A stretch of DNA of 64,000 bases from Pectobacterium wasabiae CFBP 3304 (GTDB taxonomy: Bacteria; Pseudomonadota; Gammaproteobacteria; Enterobacterales; Enterobacteriaceae): NCBI RefSeq assembly GCF_001742185.1, contig NZ_CP015750.1:3410001-3474000 (forward strand). The letters run 5' to 3'. Numbering within the stretch: the stretch's first letter is position 1; each line of letters begins with the position of its first letter. Below are positions 36,190-46,895 of the stretch, one piece after another. The translations under genes were made by a program, and so were the position numbers. The notes beneath the pieces were generated by a model. The model was not told where the DNA came from. It worked only from the letters and a program-made list of their open reading frames with translations, and did not search any database.

Positions 36190-38220
36190 TTATTTGACCT
36201 GCATGCCAGGCTGTGCGCCGCTGTCTGGACTCAGCAAGAAGATATCTTTCCCGCCGGGACCCGCAGCCATCACCATACCTTCCGATATGCCGAAGCGCAT
36301 TTTACGTGCAGCCAGGTTGGCGACCATCACGGTTAAACGGCCTTCCAGCTTAGCCGGATCGGGATAAGCCTCACGAATACCGGAGAAGACCTGACGCGTT
36401 TCGCCGCCCAGATCCAACGTCAGACGTAATAACTTGTCAGAACCCTCAACAAGCTCGGCCTGTTTAATCAGGGCGATCCGCATATCGACTTTGGCAAAAT
36501 CGTCAAAGCTAATGGTGTCCTGCACGGGGTTGTCTGCCAACGGACCGGATACGGTTTTTTGCGCGGTGACCATGTCTTCTTTAGAGGCATCAACCATTGC
36601 GCTGACTTTATCCAGATCGATGCGATTGAACAGTGCTTTGAATGGACTGACCTGATGGTTCAGCAGCGGAGCGGCGATCGCATCCCAACTCAGTTCCGTA
36701 TTCAAAAATGCTTCGGTACGCTGTGCTAGCGAAGGCAGAACCGGCTTCAGGTACGTCATCAATACACGGAACAGGTTGATGCCCATTGAGCAGATGGCTT
36801 GTAGGTCGGCATCCCGACCTTCGGCTTTCGCCACTACCCACGGTGCCTGCTCGTCAACATAGCGGTTGGCAATATCCGCCAACGCCATGATCTCACGAAT
36901 GGCACGCCCGGATTCACGACTGCTGTAGGCTTCCGCAATACTGGTGGCGGCGTCGGTGAAGGTTTTGTACAGCTCAGGATCGACCAGCGTGTCTGCCAGT
37001 TTGCCGTCAAAGCGTTTACTGATGAAACCCGCATTACGCGATGCCAGGTTCACGACTTTATTCACAATGTCCGCATTCACGCGCTGGACGAAATCTTCCA
37101 GATTGAGGTCGATGTCATCAATGCGAGAAGACAGTTTGGCTGCGTAGTAATAGCGCAGGCAATCGGCATCCAAATGTTGCAGGTACGTGCCCGCTTTAAT
37201 GAAGGTGCCGCGTGATTTAGACATCTTGGCACCGTTGACCGTGACATAGCCATGAACGAACAGGTTCGTCGGCTTACGGAAACCGCTGCCTTCCAGCATA
37301 GCCGGCCAGAACAAGCTGTGGAAATAAACGATGTCTTTACCGATAAAGTGGTACAAATCTGCATCTGAGTCTTTCTTCCAAAAATCATCAAAATTCAGAT
37401 CGCCACGTTTGTCGCACAGGTTCTTGAACGAGCCCATGTAGCCGATTGGCGCATCCAGCCAAACGTAAAAATATTTGCCCGGCGCATCAGGGACTTCAAA
37501 ACCGAAATATGGCGCATCGCGGGTAATGTCCCACTGTTGCAGGCCCGAATCGAACCATTCCTGCATCTTGTTGGCAACCTGCTCTTGCAATGCGCCAGAA
37601 CGTGTCCAGGCCTGTAGCATGTCGCTGAACGCAGGCAGATCGAAGAAGAAGTGTTCTGATTCGCGCATCTCCGGCGTCGCGCCAGAAACCGCAGACTTCG
37701 GTTCGATCAGCTCTGTTGGACTATAGGTTGCGCCACACACTTCACAGTTATCGCCATATTGTTCGACCGCCTTACATTTCGGGCAGGTGCCTTTCACGAA
37801 ACGATCCGGCAGGAACATGCCTTTCTCTGGATCGTACAACTGGGAAATCGTGCGGTTTTTAATAAAACCGTTCTCTTTCAGACGACGATAAATCAGGCCT
37901 GACAACTCACGGTTCTCTTCGCTATGCGTAGAGTGGTAGTTGTCATAACTGATATTGAAACCGGCAAAGTCCTGTTGATGCTCCTGACTCATTGCCGCAA
38001 TCATCTGTTCTGGCGCAATCCCCATCTGCTGTGCTTTCAGCATGATCGGCGTGCCGTGGGCGTCGTCCGCACAGATGAAGTGAACCTGGTTGCCGCGCAT
38101 TCGCTGGTAACGAACCCAGATATCGGCCTGAACGTGTTCAAGCATATGACCGAGGTGAATCGAACCATTAGCGTAAGGCAGCGCGCACGTTACCAGAATT
38201 TTCTTTGCGACTTGAGTCAT
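36190..38220 (-). CDS. metG: Methionyl-tRNA synthetase
   Basis: The 676-residue class I aminoacyl-tRNA synthetase charges tRNA-Met. Signature motifs are the HIGH variant ([14 protein letters not shown], about residues 15-28), the zinc knuckle [17 protein letters not shown] and KMSKSRGTF (about residues 330-338). A C-terminal EMAP/Trbp111-type tRNA-binding domain (about residues 575-676, [14 protein letters not shown]) makes the dimeric form. The start [10 protein letters not shown] at 38220 matches the family. It is divergent from mrp, as in E. coli. Confidence 0.98.
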   Translation of the reverse strand: MTQVAKKILVTCALPYANGSIHLGHMLEHVQADIWVRYQRMRGNQVHFICADDAHGTPIMLKAQQMGIAPEQMIAAMSQEHQQDFAGFNISYDNYHSTHSEENRELSGLIYRRLKENGFIKNRTISQLYDPEKGMFLPDRFVKGTCPKCKAVEQYGDNCEVCGATYSPTELIEPKSAVSGATPEMRESEHFFFDLPAFSDMLQAWTRSGALQEQVANKMQEWFDSGLQQWDITRDAPYFGFEVPDAPGKYFYVWLDAPIGYMGSFKNLCDKRGDLNFDDFWKKDSDADLYHFIGKDIVYFHSLFWPAMLEGSGFRKPTNLFVHGYVTVNGAKMSKSRGTFIKAGTYLQHLDADCLRYYYAAKLSSRIDDIDLNLEDFVQRVNADIVNKVVNLASRNAGFISKRFDGKLADTLVDPELYKTFTDAATSIAEAYSSRESGRAIREIMALADIANRYVDEQAPWVVAKAEGRDADLQAICSMGINLFRVLMTYLKPVLPSLAQRTEAFLNTELSWDAIAAPLLNHQVSPFKALFNRIDLDKVSAMVDASKEDMVTAQKTVSGPLADNPVQDTISFDDFAKVDMRIALIKQAELVEGSDKLLRLTLDLGGETRQVFSGIREAYPDPAKLEGRLTVMVANLAARKMRFGISEGMVMAAGPGGKDIFLLSPDSGAQPGMQVK

Positions 38221-38443
38221 GGGGAACTTGCTTTCTTTTGTGAATAGAGGGAGATCGATGTTAACCGATAGCGCCTTGCTGCGTAAACCGCTGGCATGCG
38301 TAAAAACGGCAGGAAACAACATGGCAGATTCTATTTTGCGTAGCGTTTCCACGTTTTTGATGCCGAAGGGCGTCAGTGGGCGATGGCTCTGATATGCTAT
38401 ACACAGTCTCAACGGTCAAATATGAGAATTTCAAGGAGCCGGA

Positions 38444-39553
38444 ATGAACGCGACAGTCCCCGAACAACGTCCTGAAGCACTACGTGCGATGGTTACCGGG
38501 GTTTTATCTACTTTTCAGCACCCGACACTGAAAAATAACCTGACGACACTGAATGCGCTGCGCCATTGTGCCTTGCTGGATAATGTGTTGCACCTCGAAC
38601 TAACGATGCCGTTTGTTTGGCTGAGTGGTTTGGCAGCTTTAAAAGAAACGGTTAGCGATGAGTTATTACGTTTATCGGGCGCAAAGGCGGTTGAATGGCG
38701 CTTGACGCACGATATCGCTACGCTGCGCCGGGTGAACGATCAGGCTGGCGTGAAGGGCGTGAAAAACATCATTGCCGTCAGTTCTGGGAAAGGCGGAGTT
38801 GGCAAATCCAGCACGGCGGTCAACATGGCGCTGGCACTGGTGGCTGAAGGTGCCAATGTGGGCATTCTGGATGCCGATATCTACGGCCCTTCCATTCCTA
38901 CCATGCTGGGTTCGGCCAGTGAGCGCCCGACTTCGCCGGATGGTCAACATATGGCACCGATTATGGCGCACGGCCTGGCAACCAATTCGATTGGTTATCT
39001 GGTGACGGACGATAATGCGATGGTGTGGCGTGGGCCGATGGCCAGCAAAGCGTTATTGCAACTGTTGCAGGATACGCTTTGGCCGGATCTGGACTATCTG
39101 GTGTTAGATATGCCACCGGGTACGGGGGATATCCAACTGACGCTGGCGCAGAATATTCCCGTCACTGGTGCAGTTGTTGTGACGACGCCACAGGATATCG
39201 CGCTGATGGATGCCATGAAAGGCATTGCAATGTTTGAAAAAGTCAGCGTGCCAGTACTGGGTATCGTTGAGAATATGAGCGTCCATATCTGTAGCAACTG
39301 TGGTCATCTGGAGCCGATCTTCGGTACGGGCGGTGCGCAGAAATTGGCGGAAAAATACCACTGTTCTCTGTTGGGCCAGCTTCCGCTACATATCTCCCTG
39401 CGTGAAGACCTCGATCGCGGCGAACCGACGGTAGTCAGCCAGCCAGACAGCGAATTTACTGCTTTGTACCGCGAACTGGCGGGGCAGGTTGCCGCCCAGC
39501 TTTACTGGCAGGGTGATACTATTCCTGGAGAAATTTCTTTCCGAGCGCTGTAA
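38444..39553 (+). CDS. mrp: Mrp/ApbC iron-sulfur cluster carrier ATPase
   Basis: The 369-residue cytoplasmic P-loop protein holds and transfers [4Fe-4S] clusters. An N-terminal MIP18-like domain (about residues 10-95) precedes the deviant Walker A SSGKGGVGKSST (about 112-123). DADIYGPSIPTMLG and LDMPPGTGDIQLT are typical, and the cluster ligands are the CSNC pair (about residues 283-286). Length and divergence from metG match E. coli. Confidence 0.97.
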   Translation: MNATVPEQRPEALRAMVTGVLSTFQHPTLKNNLTTLNALRHCALLDNVLHLELTMPFVWLSGLAALKETVSDELLRLSGAKAVEWRLTHDIATLRRVNDQAGVKGVKNIIAVSSGKGGVGKSSTAVNMALALVAEGANVGILDADIYGPSIPTMLGSASERPTSPDGQHMAPIMAHGLATNSIGYLVTDDNAMVWRGPMASKALLQLLQDTLWPDLDYLVLDMPPGTGDIQLTLAQNIPVTGAVVVTTPQDIALMDAMKGIAMFEKVSVPVLGIVENMSVHICSNCGHLEPIFGTGGAQKLAEKYHCSLLGQLPLHISLREDLDRGEPTVVSQPDSEFTALYRELAGQVAAQLYWQGDTIPGEISFRAL

Positions 39554-39566
39554 CGCTTCTATCAAT

Positions 39567-39584
39567 GCCGGGCATTGTCCCGGC
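39567..39584 (+). terminator. Stem-loop downstream of mrp
   Basis: GCCGGG / CCCGGC stem with a 6-base loop, followed by TTGTTG, 14 bases after the mrp stop. Confidence 0.5.
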
Positions 39585-39731
39585 TTGTTGAATATGTCAG
39601 TGCCTTGTTTCCTCTGACGCAATACGTGGAAAGGGTGGCGTGACTGAGGCTAACTCCCTATAATTACACGTCAAAGCGCCTGTTGGCGCATTCCCCTCTC
39701 TTTTATTTATGTTAATCAGGTCGTTAATACC

Positions 39732-40373
39732 ATGACTGATCAGTCTCACCAGTGCGTCATCATCGGGATCTCTGGGGCATCCGCTTCGGGTAAAAGTCTT
39801 ATTTCCAGCACCTTGTATCGCGAATTGCGCGATCAGGTTGGTGATCAGCATATCGGGGTGATATCTGAAGACAGCTATTATAAAGATCAAAGCCACCTGA
39901 CCATGGAAGAGCGGGTAAAAACCAACTATGACCACCCAAGTTCGATGGATCACAGCCTGCTTATTAAGCATTTGCAAATGCTTAAAGCGGGTCAGGCTAT
40001 CGAAGTCCCGCAGTACAGCTATGTCGAGCACACCCGCAAGCAGGAAACGGTGCATATTGAGCTGAAAAAGGTCATTATCCTGGAAGGTATTCTGCTACTG
40101 ACGGATGCACGTCTGCGTGATGAGATGAATTTCTCTATCTTTGTCGATACGCCGCTGGATATTTGCCTGCTGCGCCGCATGCGCCGCGACGTTAATGAGC
40201 GCGGGCGCTCAATGGACTCGGTGATGGAGCAGTATCAGAAAACCGTGCGCCCGATGTTCCTGCAATTCATTGAGCCTTCTAAGCAGTATGCCGATATTAT
40301 CGTGCCACGCGGCGGGAAAAACCGTATTGCAATTGATATTTTGAAAGCCAAGATAAGCCAGTTCTTTGAGTAG
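39732..40373 (+). CDS. udk: Uridine kinase
   Basis: The 213-residue cytoplasmic kinase phosphorylates uridine and cytidine in pyrimidine salvage. Its P-loop is [11 protein letters not shown] (residues 12-22), followed by [12 protein letters not shown] and [10 protein letters not shown] with the catalytic Asp, and the lid [14 protein letters not shown]. The length equals that of E. coli Udk. It heads the udk-dcd-asmA group. Confidence 0.98.
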   Translation: MTDQSHQCVIIGISGASASGKSLISSTLYRELRDQVGDQHIGVISEDSYYKDQSHLTMEERVKTNYDHPSSMDHSLLIKHLQMLKAGQAIEVPQYSYVEHTRKQETVHIELKKVIILEGILLLTDARLRDEMNFSIFVDTPLDICLLRRMRRDVNERGRSMDSVMEQYQKTVRPMFLQFIEPSKQYADIIVPRGGKNRIAIDILKAKISQFFE

Positions 40374-40481
40374 TGGATACCTTGACTGATTCACGTTGTA
40401 CTGCTAATGCGCTCTAACGTGATGTTATACGGGTATGGATGAGGTTTATCCGATAGATACCGGTGTCGAATGGAGAATAAG

Positions 40482-41063
40482 ATGAGACTGTGTGACCGAG
40501 ACATTGAAGCCTGGCTGGATGATGGCCGACTGGTGATTACGCCCCGCCCGCCAACGGAGAGGATCAGTGGCGCGACCGTTGATGTCCGTTTGGGGAATCA
40601 GTTTCGCGTCTTCCGCGGACACACTGCGGCGTTCATTGATTTAAGCGGCCCGAAAGACGAAGTCAGTGCGGCGCTGGATCGCGTCATGAGTGATGAAATA
40701 AATTTGCCGGAAGGCGAAGCGTTTTTCCTGCATCCGGGAGAATTAGCGCTAGCAGTAACGTTTGAGTCCGTCACGCTGCCGGATAATTTGGTAGGTTGGC
40801 TGGATGGTCGTTCCTCGCTAGCTCGTCTGGGGTTGATGGTTCACGTCACCGCGCACCGTATCGATCCCGGTTGGCAAGGAAGAATTGTGCTGGAGTTCTA
40901 TAATTCAGGCAAGTTGCCGCTGGCGTTACGGCCCGGCATGATGATTGGCGCTCTGAGCTTTGAACCTCTTTCCGGGCCGGCTGCTCGCCCCTACAACCGC
41001 CGTCAGGATGCTAAATATAAAGATCAACAGGGTGCGGTAGCGAGCCGGATCGATAAAGACTGA
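40482..41063 (+). CDS. dcd: dCTP deaminase
   Basis: The 193-residue homotrimeric enzyme converts dCTP to dUTP, the main source of dTMP. Motifs: [12 protein letters not shown] at the start, [35 protein letters not shown] and [16 protein letters not shown] with the catalytic Glu. An ATG four codons earlier is possible. It sits 108 bases downstream of udk and 63 bases upstream of asmA. Confidence 0.97.
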   Translation: MRLCDRDIEAWLDDGRLVITPRPPTERISGATVDVRLGNQFRVFRGHTAAFIDLSGPKDEVSAALDRVMSDEINLPEGEAFFLHPGELALAVTFESVTLPDNLVGWLDGRSSLARLGLMVHVTAHRIDPGWQGRIVLEFYNSGKLPLALRPGMMIGALSFEPLSGPAARPYNRRQDAKYKDQQGAVASRIDKD

Positions 41064-41126
41064 GCGTTTGGCAATAGGCCTGTAACGTAAAAATCAGGCA
41101 GTCGCGCGTTTCGCAATGAGGATGGC

Positions 41127-42962
41127 ATGAGAAGATTTCTGACGACGCTGGCAATTCTGCTTGTGGTGCTGGTGGCAGGAATGACGGCCTTGGTCGTACT
41201 GGTTAATCCCAATGACTTCCGCGCTTACATGGTGAAGCAGGTTGAGGAACGTAGCGGCTATCGCCTCCAACTGGACGGCGATCTGCGCTGGCACGTATGG
41301 CCGCAACTGAGTATTTTATCCGGCGGTATGTCACTAAGTGCGCCGGGCTCTAGTGCGCCGATTGTTAGTGCTGAGAATATGCGCCTTGATGTGCAACTGT
41401 GGCCGCTGCTATCGCACAAGCTGGCAGTCAAACAGGTGATGCTGAAAGGGGCTATTATTCGCCTGACGCCGGAAAGTGAAGCTAGGCAGGCCAACAATGC
41501 GCCCATTGCTCCAGCGGGATCGCAGGCTCCATCCGAAGAACGGCGCTGGCGTTTGGATATTGATAAGATAAAAGTCGCCGATAGCCTGTTAATTCTGCAA
41601 CGCAGTAATAATGAACAGATTAATGTTCGCGATATTAATCTTGCGATGGAGCAGAACAGCGATCGCCAGATTAACATCGAGTTATCGAGTCGTATCAACC
41701 GCGATCAGCGCGATATCGCCTTCTCTCTCGCAGCAGACGTCGATCTGTTGCGTTTCCCCCAGCAGGTCAATGCCACTATCACCAAACTGGATTACCAGCT
41801 CCAGGGCGCTGGAATACCGACAAGCGGTATCAGTGGAACGGGAAGTGTTCAGGTCAGTTATCAGCAGCAGCCTGAAAAAATCACGTTTAGCCAGCTTGCA
41901 CTCAATACCAATAACAGCCAGTTGTCGGGGGCAGGTAGTGTGACTCTGGGTGATATTCCCCATTACGAGCTGGATTTGTTGTCTGAGAAGCTGGATCTAG
42001 ATTCTCTGCTGGGGATTGCGGCGGTAAAAGAAAATAACGCGCCTACGGTGGCTGTTAAACCATCCCCCCCCGTCATTTCAAATGAAGGTGAAGCGGCCAA
42101 GCCAGAAGATAGCTTACAGCGATTCACTGCGCGTCTGTCGCTACAGGCCGCATCACTGATTTACCGTGGCCTTGATATCCGCCAATTCATATTACGGGCA
42201 GATAATCAGCCAGGGCTGCTCGATGTTTCGACCTTAAGTGGCGAGCTGGGTAGCGGGCATTTCTCATTGCCGAGTAAAGTTGTGACGAAATCATCAACCA
42301 ATATTACGCTACGACCCGATCTCAAGGATATTGAACTTTCTCAACTGATGTCAGCTTTTGAACTACCCAACCAGACGGCGAGTGGGAAGCTGTCGATGAC
42401 AGGACAATTCAGCGGCAATAGCTTTGCGTTGCCTGCTCTGCTCCAGCAGTGGCAAGGAACGGCGGTGCTGCAAGCCAATAATGTCCGTTTGCAGGGCTTG
42501 AATATTCAGCAAATGGTGCAAATGGCTGTGGCACGTAGCAACGGCAATGTGCGCGGTCAAGAACGCTATGAGCGCTATACCGAACTGCAACAACTGACCG
42601 GAAAAATACAGTTGAACGCAGGTAAGTTGCGCCTTACCGATCTTAATGGCCGCTCAGAGCTGCTGTCGCTAAGCGGTGTCGGACAATTCGATTTGCCGGC
42701 TCAGACGTGTGATGTCAACGTGAATGTCTCTATCACGCAGGGGTGGCAGGGTGATGAGCAACTGGTCAGCGTGTTGAAAAACACAGCGATCCCATTACGT
42801 ATCTATGGCGAGTGGGATAAATTGAATTACCAGTTACAGGTGGATCAATTACTGCGTAAGCGCCTACAGGACGAGCTGAAGAAACGCTTAAATGACTGGG
42901 CCAGCCACAATCAGCAAAACCAGAAGGGCAAAGATTTGAAGCAGTTGCTCGATCGTCTTTAA
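41127..42962 (+). CDS. asmA: AsmA-family envelope protein
   Basis: The 611-residue inner-membrane-anchored periplasmic protein has an N-terminal transmembrane segment (FLTTLAILLVVLVAGMTALV), then the AsmA N-domain (LVNPNDFRAYMVKQVEERSG, LDGDLRWHVWPQLSI) and a long beta-rich body ending in a helical tail. AsmA proteins are bridge-like candidates for phospholipid transport to the outer membrane; asmA mutations suppress OmpF assembly defects in E. coli. Order dcd-asmA matches E. coli. Confidence 0.94.
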   Translation: MRRFLTTLAILLVVLVAGMTALVVLVNPNDFRAYMVKQVEERSGYRLQLDGDLRWHVWPQLSILSGGMSLSAPGSSAPIVSAENMRLDVQLWPLLSHKLAVKQVMLKGAIIRLTPESEARQANNAPIAPAGSQAPSEERRWRLDIDKIKVADSLLILQRSNNEQINVRDINLAMEQNSDRQINIELSSRINRDQRDIAFSLAADVDLLRFPQQVNATITKLDYQLQGAGIPTSGISGTGSVQVSYQQQPEKITFSQLALNTNNSQLSGAGSVTLGDIPHYELDLLSEKLDLDSLLGIAAVKENNAPTVAVKPSPPVISNEGEAAKPEDSLQRFTARLSLQAASLIYRGLDIRQFILRADNQPGLLDVSTLSGELGSGHFSLPSKVVTKSSTNITLRPDLKDIELSQLMSAFELPNQTASGKLSMTGQFSGNSFALPALLQQWQGTAVLQANNVRLQGLNIQQMVQMAVARSNGNVRGQERYERYTELQQLTGKIQLNAGKLRLTDLNGRSELLSLSGVGQFDLPAQTCDVNVNVSITQGWQGDEQLVSVLKNTAIPLRIYGEWDKLNYQLQVDQLLRKRLQDELKKRLNDWASHNQQNQKGKDLKQLLDRL

Positions 42963-42985
42963 TGTCCAGAAGTACTGCGTCCTAG

Positions 42986-43017
42986 GCCGATTTGCTGATT
43001 CCTGTCAGCAAATCGGC
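42986..43017 (+). terminator. Terminator of the udk-dcd-asmA operon
   Basis: Perfect 13-bp stem GCCGATTTGCTGA / TCAGCAAATCGGC with a 6-base loop, followed by GGCTTCTTCTT. Confidence 0.85.
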
Positions 43018-43226
43018 GGCTTCTTCTTAATGTATCCCCTTAATTTGTCACCCTTCCCCAGACAAACTTTGTGCCCAATGTCTCTTTTTTAACTCGGCAT
43101 AGTAATATTTTTCTCTTTTTTTATTTTCTAAAGCAGTAAACTTCGCTCCCTATTTTCGGGGCGGAGCCACTCCGCTGCCGGGAAATTTCTGTCAGGTAAT
43201 TTATTACTCAGGTATTGAAATCCACT

Positions 43227-44579
43227 ATGCTCGAACTTTTGATTGGTGTTGCTGTAACGATTCTGGTCGGTCGTTACATTATAAAAGGGTATTCCGCGAC
43301 CGGCGTATTGTTGGTGGGAGGCCTGTTACTCTTGGCTATCAGTGCCATGCTGGGGAAAAATATATTGCCAGCCAGCGCAAAGGCGACGGGCTGGAGTGCT
43401 ACAGATATTGTTGAATATGTAAAAATTTTGCTGATGAGCCGTGGTGGCGATCTTGGCATGATGATTATGGTGCTATGCGGTTTCGCCGCGTATATGACCC
43501 ACATTGGTGCCAATGATGTCGTCGTCAAGCTGGTTTCTCGCCCGCTTAAAATGATTAACTCGCCTTATTTGCTGATGATTGCAGCCTATTTTGTCGCTTG
43601 TCTGATGTCGCTGGCGGTGTCATCGGCTACTGGGCTGGGGGTGCTGTTGATGGCAACGCTGTTCCCTGTCATGGTGAACGTCGGCATTAGCCGTGGCGCT
43701 GCTGCTGCAATCTGCGCTTCTCCTGTGGCGCTGATCCTGTCGCCGACATCGGGCGATGTGGTGCTTGCCGCGCAGGCATCGCAGATGAAACTGGTTGATT
43801 TCGCCTTTAAGGCTACGCTGCCCATTTCCATCATAGCGATCGTGTGCATGGCCGTTGCCCATTTCTTTTGGCAGCGCTATTTGGACAACAAAGCGAATGT
43901 TAGACATGAGATTCTGGATGTCAGTGAGATCACGACGAATGCCCCGCGTTTTTACGCCATTCTGCCGTTTACGCCGATCATGGGCGTTCTGGTCTTTGAT
44001 GGCAAATGGGGGCCGGAGCTTCACATTATCACCGTACTGGTTATCTGTATGGTGTTGGCCGCAGTGCTGGAATTTGTTCGCTCGTTCAATGCGCAAAAAG
44101 TGTTTGATGGGTTGGATGTCGCTTATCGTGGCATGGCAGATGCCTTCTCTAGCGTTGTTATTCTGTTGGTCGCGGCCGGCGTCTTTGCTCAGGGGCTTGG
44201 CACGATTGGCTTTATCAGCGGACTGATTGGCCTCGCGCAGTCATTTGGCAGCGGTGGGTTGGTGATTATGCTGGTGCTGGTGGTCATCACGATGCTGGCC
44301 GCGATGACCACCGGTTCGGGCAATGCGCCGTTCTATGCGTTTGTTGAGCTGATTCCAAAGCTGGCGTCTCAAATGGGCATCAACCCAGCCTACCTTGCCA
44401 TTCCGATGCTTCAGGCTTCCAATTTGGGCCGTACCATTTCTCCGGTATCCGGGGTAGTGGTTGCGGTAGCTGGGATGGCGAAAATATCGCCGTTTGAGGT
44501 AGTAAAGCGCACATCGGTTCCCGTGCTGGTTGGGCTGATCGTGGTGGTGGTTGCTACTGAAATTATGATCCCTGCCTGA
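43227..44579 (+). CDS. dcuC: DcuC-type C4-dicarboxylate transporter
   Basis: The 450-residue inner-membrane protein has about 12 hydrophobic segments and the DcuC pattern LLIGVAVTILVGRYIIKGYS at the N-terminus, with ILSPTSGDVVLAAQASQM and TTGSGNAPFYAFVELIPKLA. DcuC family members exchange or export succinate and other C4-dicarboxylates in anaerobic growth. The start is uncertain: ATG at 43227 or TTG at 43215; an AGG at 43210 fits neither spacing perfectly. In E. coli no dcuC lies between asmA and yegH, so this is a lineage-specific placement. Confidence 0.85.
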   Translation: MLELLIGVAVTILVGRYIIKGYSATGVLLVGGLLLLAISAMLGKNILPASAKATGWSATDIVEYVKILLMSRGGDLGMMIMVLCGFAAYMTHIGANDVVVKLVSRPLKMINSPYLLMIAAYFVACLMSLAVSSATGLGVLLMATLFPVMVNVGISRGAAAAICASPVALILSPTSGDVVLAAQASQMKLVDFAFKATLPISIIAIVCMAVAHFFWQRYLDNKANVRHEILDVSEITTNAPRFYAILPFTPIMGVLVFDGKWGPELHIITVLVICMVLAAVLEFVRSFNAQKVFDGLDVAYRGMADAFSSVVILLVAAGVFAQGLGTIGFISGLIGLAQSFGSGGLVIMLVLVVITMLAAMTTGSGNAPFYAFVELIPKLASQMGINPAYLAIPMLQASNLGRTISPVSGVVVAVAGMAKISPFEVVKRTSVPVLVGLIVVVVATEIMIPA

Positions 44580-44591
44580 TAACAGATAGTA

Positions 44592-44620
44592 ACAGCCCCT
44601 ACCGTTTTGGAAGGGGCTGT
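44592..44620. terminator. Bidirectional terminator between dcuC and yegH
   Basis: 9-bp stem ACAGCCCCT / AGGGGCTGT with an 11-base loop, in the gap between convergent genes. Confidence 0.75.
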
Positions 44621-44662
44621 GAGTAGGAATATGGTGTCGGCAACGACACTACGCCTATGTCA

Positions 44663-46249
44663 TCACACTTCAAAGTCAGTCTGTGGTTCGTTGCTTGGGG
44701 TGATGTGGACTTCCACAATACGATGGCTTTCCACCGCCAAAATAGTGAACTGGTAACCATCGATTGATAGCGTATCACCCACCTGTGGAATTCGCTGCGC
44801 GTGTTCCATCAGCAGCCCTGCCAACGTGTAGTATTCACGTTTTGCATCCAGCGCCAGCGGAACATACATTGTCAGGTCTTCCAATGGAATATAGCCATTT
44901 ACGGTCCAACTGCCATCATCATTTTGCTGAATACTGTGGCGAGCATCGCGATCTTCTCCTTCGCGCGGTAAGTTGCCCGCGATGGTTTCCATCACGTCAC
45001 TCAATGTGACAATCCCTTCCATCGAACCAAACTCATCAACAACAAATGCAAAATGCGTTCTTCCTTCTCTAAACTGTTCCAGCGCTTGTAAAAGCGAGAG
45101 TTGCTCAGGGAAAACCAGTGGCTGACGGATCAGAATACGTGGGTTAAATGGTTCGCGGTTTAGCTGCTGCTGGAGTAAATCGGCAACATTTATGATGCCT
45201 AGCGGCTCGTCAGAGGTATTGCTGTCAGTTACCACAAGTCGGGAGTGCTGGTTGCTGGTTAACAGTTTAGCGAGCGCCTCCTGCGTAATATCCAGCTCAA
45301 CCGACTCGATATCATGCCGCGACGTCATGATGCTGCTGATAGTTCGCTGAGCCAGTCCCAATACCCGCTTTATCATCCGGCGTTCCTGAATATTGAAGAC
45401 TTCCTGACCTGACCGGGTATTGTCTGCAATCATCGACGAGTTTTGATTGTCCAGCTCAGCTTCTTCATGGTTGCCGCGCAAAATGCGCAAAACGACCTCT
45501 GCAGTACGCTGGCGTAGTGGAATAGAAGAAGAAAGAAAACGTCGGCGGTTAAACAGGGAAACCTGATTCAGCATCTCAATCAGTACAGAGAAGCCTATCG
45601 CAGCGTAGAGATAGCCTTTGGGAATGTGGTAACCAAACGCATCCGCCACCAGGCTAAAACCAATCATCAGCAGGAAGCTGAGGCACAGGATAACGATGGT
45701 CGGGTGTTCAGCGACAAAACGGGTCAGTGGTTTACTGGCCAGCAACATCAGGAAGATGGCGATCGTCACGGCAGACATCATGACCAGCAGATGGTCAGTC
45801 ATGCCGACAGCGGTAATCACGGAATCCAGCGAGAATATGGCATCCAGTACCACAATCTGGGCGACTACCGGCCAGAAACGTGCACCTTTACGTTGGGCTT
45901 GATGCTCCTCATCTTTTCCTTCGAGGCGCTCGTTGAGCTCCATGGTGGCTTTAAAAAGCAGAAATAACCCGCCAACCAGCATGATGACATCGCGAGCACT
46001 GAATGTGTGCCCAATAAACGTGAAGAGAGGGGTAGTTAACGACACCAGCCAGGAAATGGAAGCCAGCAGGCCCAATCGCATAATCAGGGCAAGTAACAGA
46101 CCGACGACTCTGGCTTTGTCACGCTGCTCTTTTGGGAGTTTCTCAGCCAGAATGGCGATGAAGATAAGATTATCAATGCCCAGAACCAGTTCCAGGACAA
46201 CCAGCGTGGCCAACCCGGCCCATATCGTTGGATCAGCGATCCACTCCAT
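44663..46249 (-). CDS. yegH: YegH: TerC-type membrane protein with CBS pair and CorC domain
   Basis: The 528-residue inner-membrane protein has an N-terminal TerC domain of about seven helices ([20 protein letters not shown], residues 10-29; [15 protein letters not shown]). A pair of CBS domains (about residues 310-430) and a C-terminal CorC_HlyC domain (about 440-520, [15 protein letters not shown]) follow. TerC proteins are linked to metal-ion (Mn) export. The position between asmA and wza matches E. coli yegH. The start [10 protein letters not shown] was chosen over an ATG 37 codons upstream. Confidence 0.9.
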   Translation of the reverse strand: MEWIADPTIWAGLATLVVLELVLGIDNLIFIAILAEKLPKEQRDKARVVGLLLALIMRLGLLASISWLVSLTTPLFTFIGHTFSARDVIMLVGGLFLLFKATMELNERLEGKDEEHQAQRKGARFWPVVAQIVVLDAIFSLDSVITAVGMTDHLLVMMSAVTIAIFLMLLASKPLTRFVAEHPTIVILCLSFLLMIGFSLVADAFGYHIPKGYLYAAIGFSVLIEMLNQVSLFNRRRFLSSSIPLRQRTAEVVLRILRGNHEEAELDNQNSSMIADNTRSGQEVFNIQERRMIKRVLGLAQRTISSIMTSRHDIESVELDITQEALAKLLTSNQHSRLVVTDSNTSDEPLGIINVADLLQQQLNREPFNPRILIRQPLVFPEQLSLLQALEQFREGRTHFAFVVDEFGSMEGIVTLSDVMETIAGNLPREGEDRDARHSIQQNDDGSWTVNGYIPLEDLTMYVPLALDAKREYYTLAGLLMEHAQRIPQVGDTLSIDGYQFTILAVESHRIVEVHITPSNEPQTDFEV

Positions 46250-46895
46250 AGCTATTTTTTCACCTTTAAATGAACGTAACCTTAATAGCGTATCAGGGCG
46301 CGTGCAGATGAACCAGAATTTGCGGGGATATTCTTTATAGTAAGAGTGTCTCATGGGCAAATACCGAGCAGATAGATGATCTGATAGGCATTATCATTTT
46401 CTTGACTCCGAAAAGTATGTAGCTTGGTAGTCTGGTTGGTTAAAAAAAAGACAATAAGCAGGGTTTTAAGAGTGATGCATAAGGTGTCGCACGTTATTGT
46501 TTGATAGAGCGGGTATACAGCGCATAGAATAATGTGCCGAGTTAGCAAGGTTTTACGACAGGGATGTGCGTAGTCTTATTCTGAAAAGCCTCTTCCAAGC
46601 CATCTTACCCTTGTGCTATTTACGCCGTCGCCAATACTATGGGGGAGTTTAGCTTTTTTATTTAGATAAATTTATATAAATAAATACATTTAATTTTCAT
46701 TTTTTTTGTCAATCAAAACAGTTAATTAACATAAAATTTGAATGTTTACACATGAGCAGAGGGCTTACGGAGTCAGGGGTTGTCCAGAGGGTGGTGTTCC
46801 ATACGTTGTTTGACAGCGCATTGGTAGCTATAAGCCAAGGGCGGTAGCGTGCCTAAAGCAAAACATTCACATAACAGGTTGATGATGGTGCAAAA
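46250..46895 (+). promoter_or_regulatory. Long leader/promoter region of the polysaccharide locus
   Basis: A 646-base gap without a credible gene. The stretch about 46640-46740 is strongly AT-rich and is a likely promoter zone for the rightward locus. The last 80 bases contain the JUMPstart/ops element. The yegH promoter must lie at the left end. Confidence 0.65.
46814..46852 (+). promoter_or_regulatory. JUMPstart element with ops site (RfaH-dependent)
   Basis: The sequence fits the 39-base JUMPstart consensus, with TTGGTAGCTATAAGCCAAGG and the ops core GGCGGTAGCGTG at 46840-46851. Ops pauses RNA polymerase and recruits RfaH, which suppresses termination over long surface-polysaccharide operons. 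It lies 44 bases before the first gene (46896). Confidence 0.93.

Noticed and set aside
46351..46548. 65-residue minus-strand ORF upstream of yegH
   Set aside because: No ribosome site, no recognisable sequence, and it lies in the intergenic leader region.
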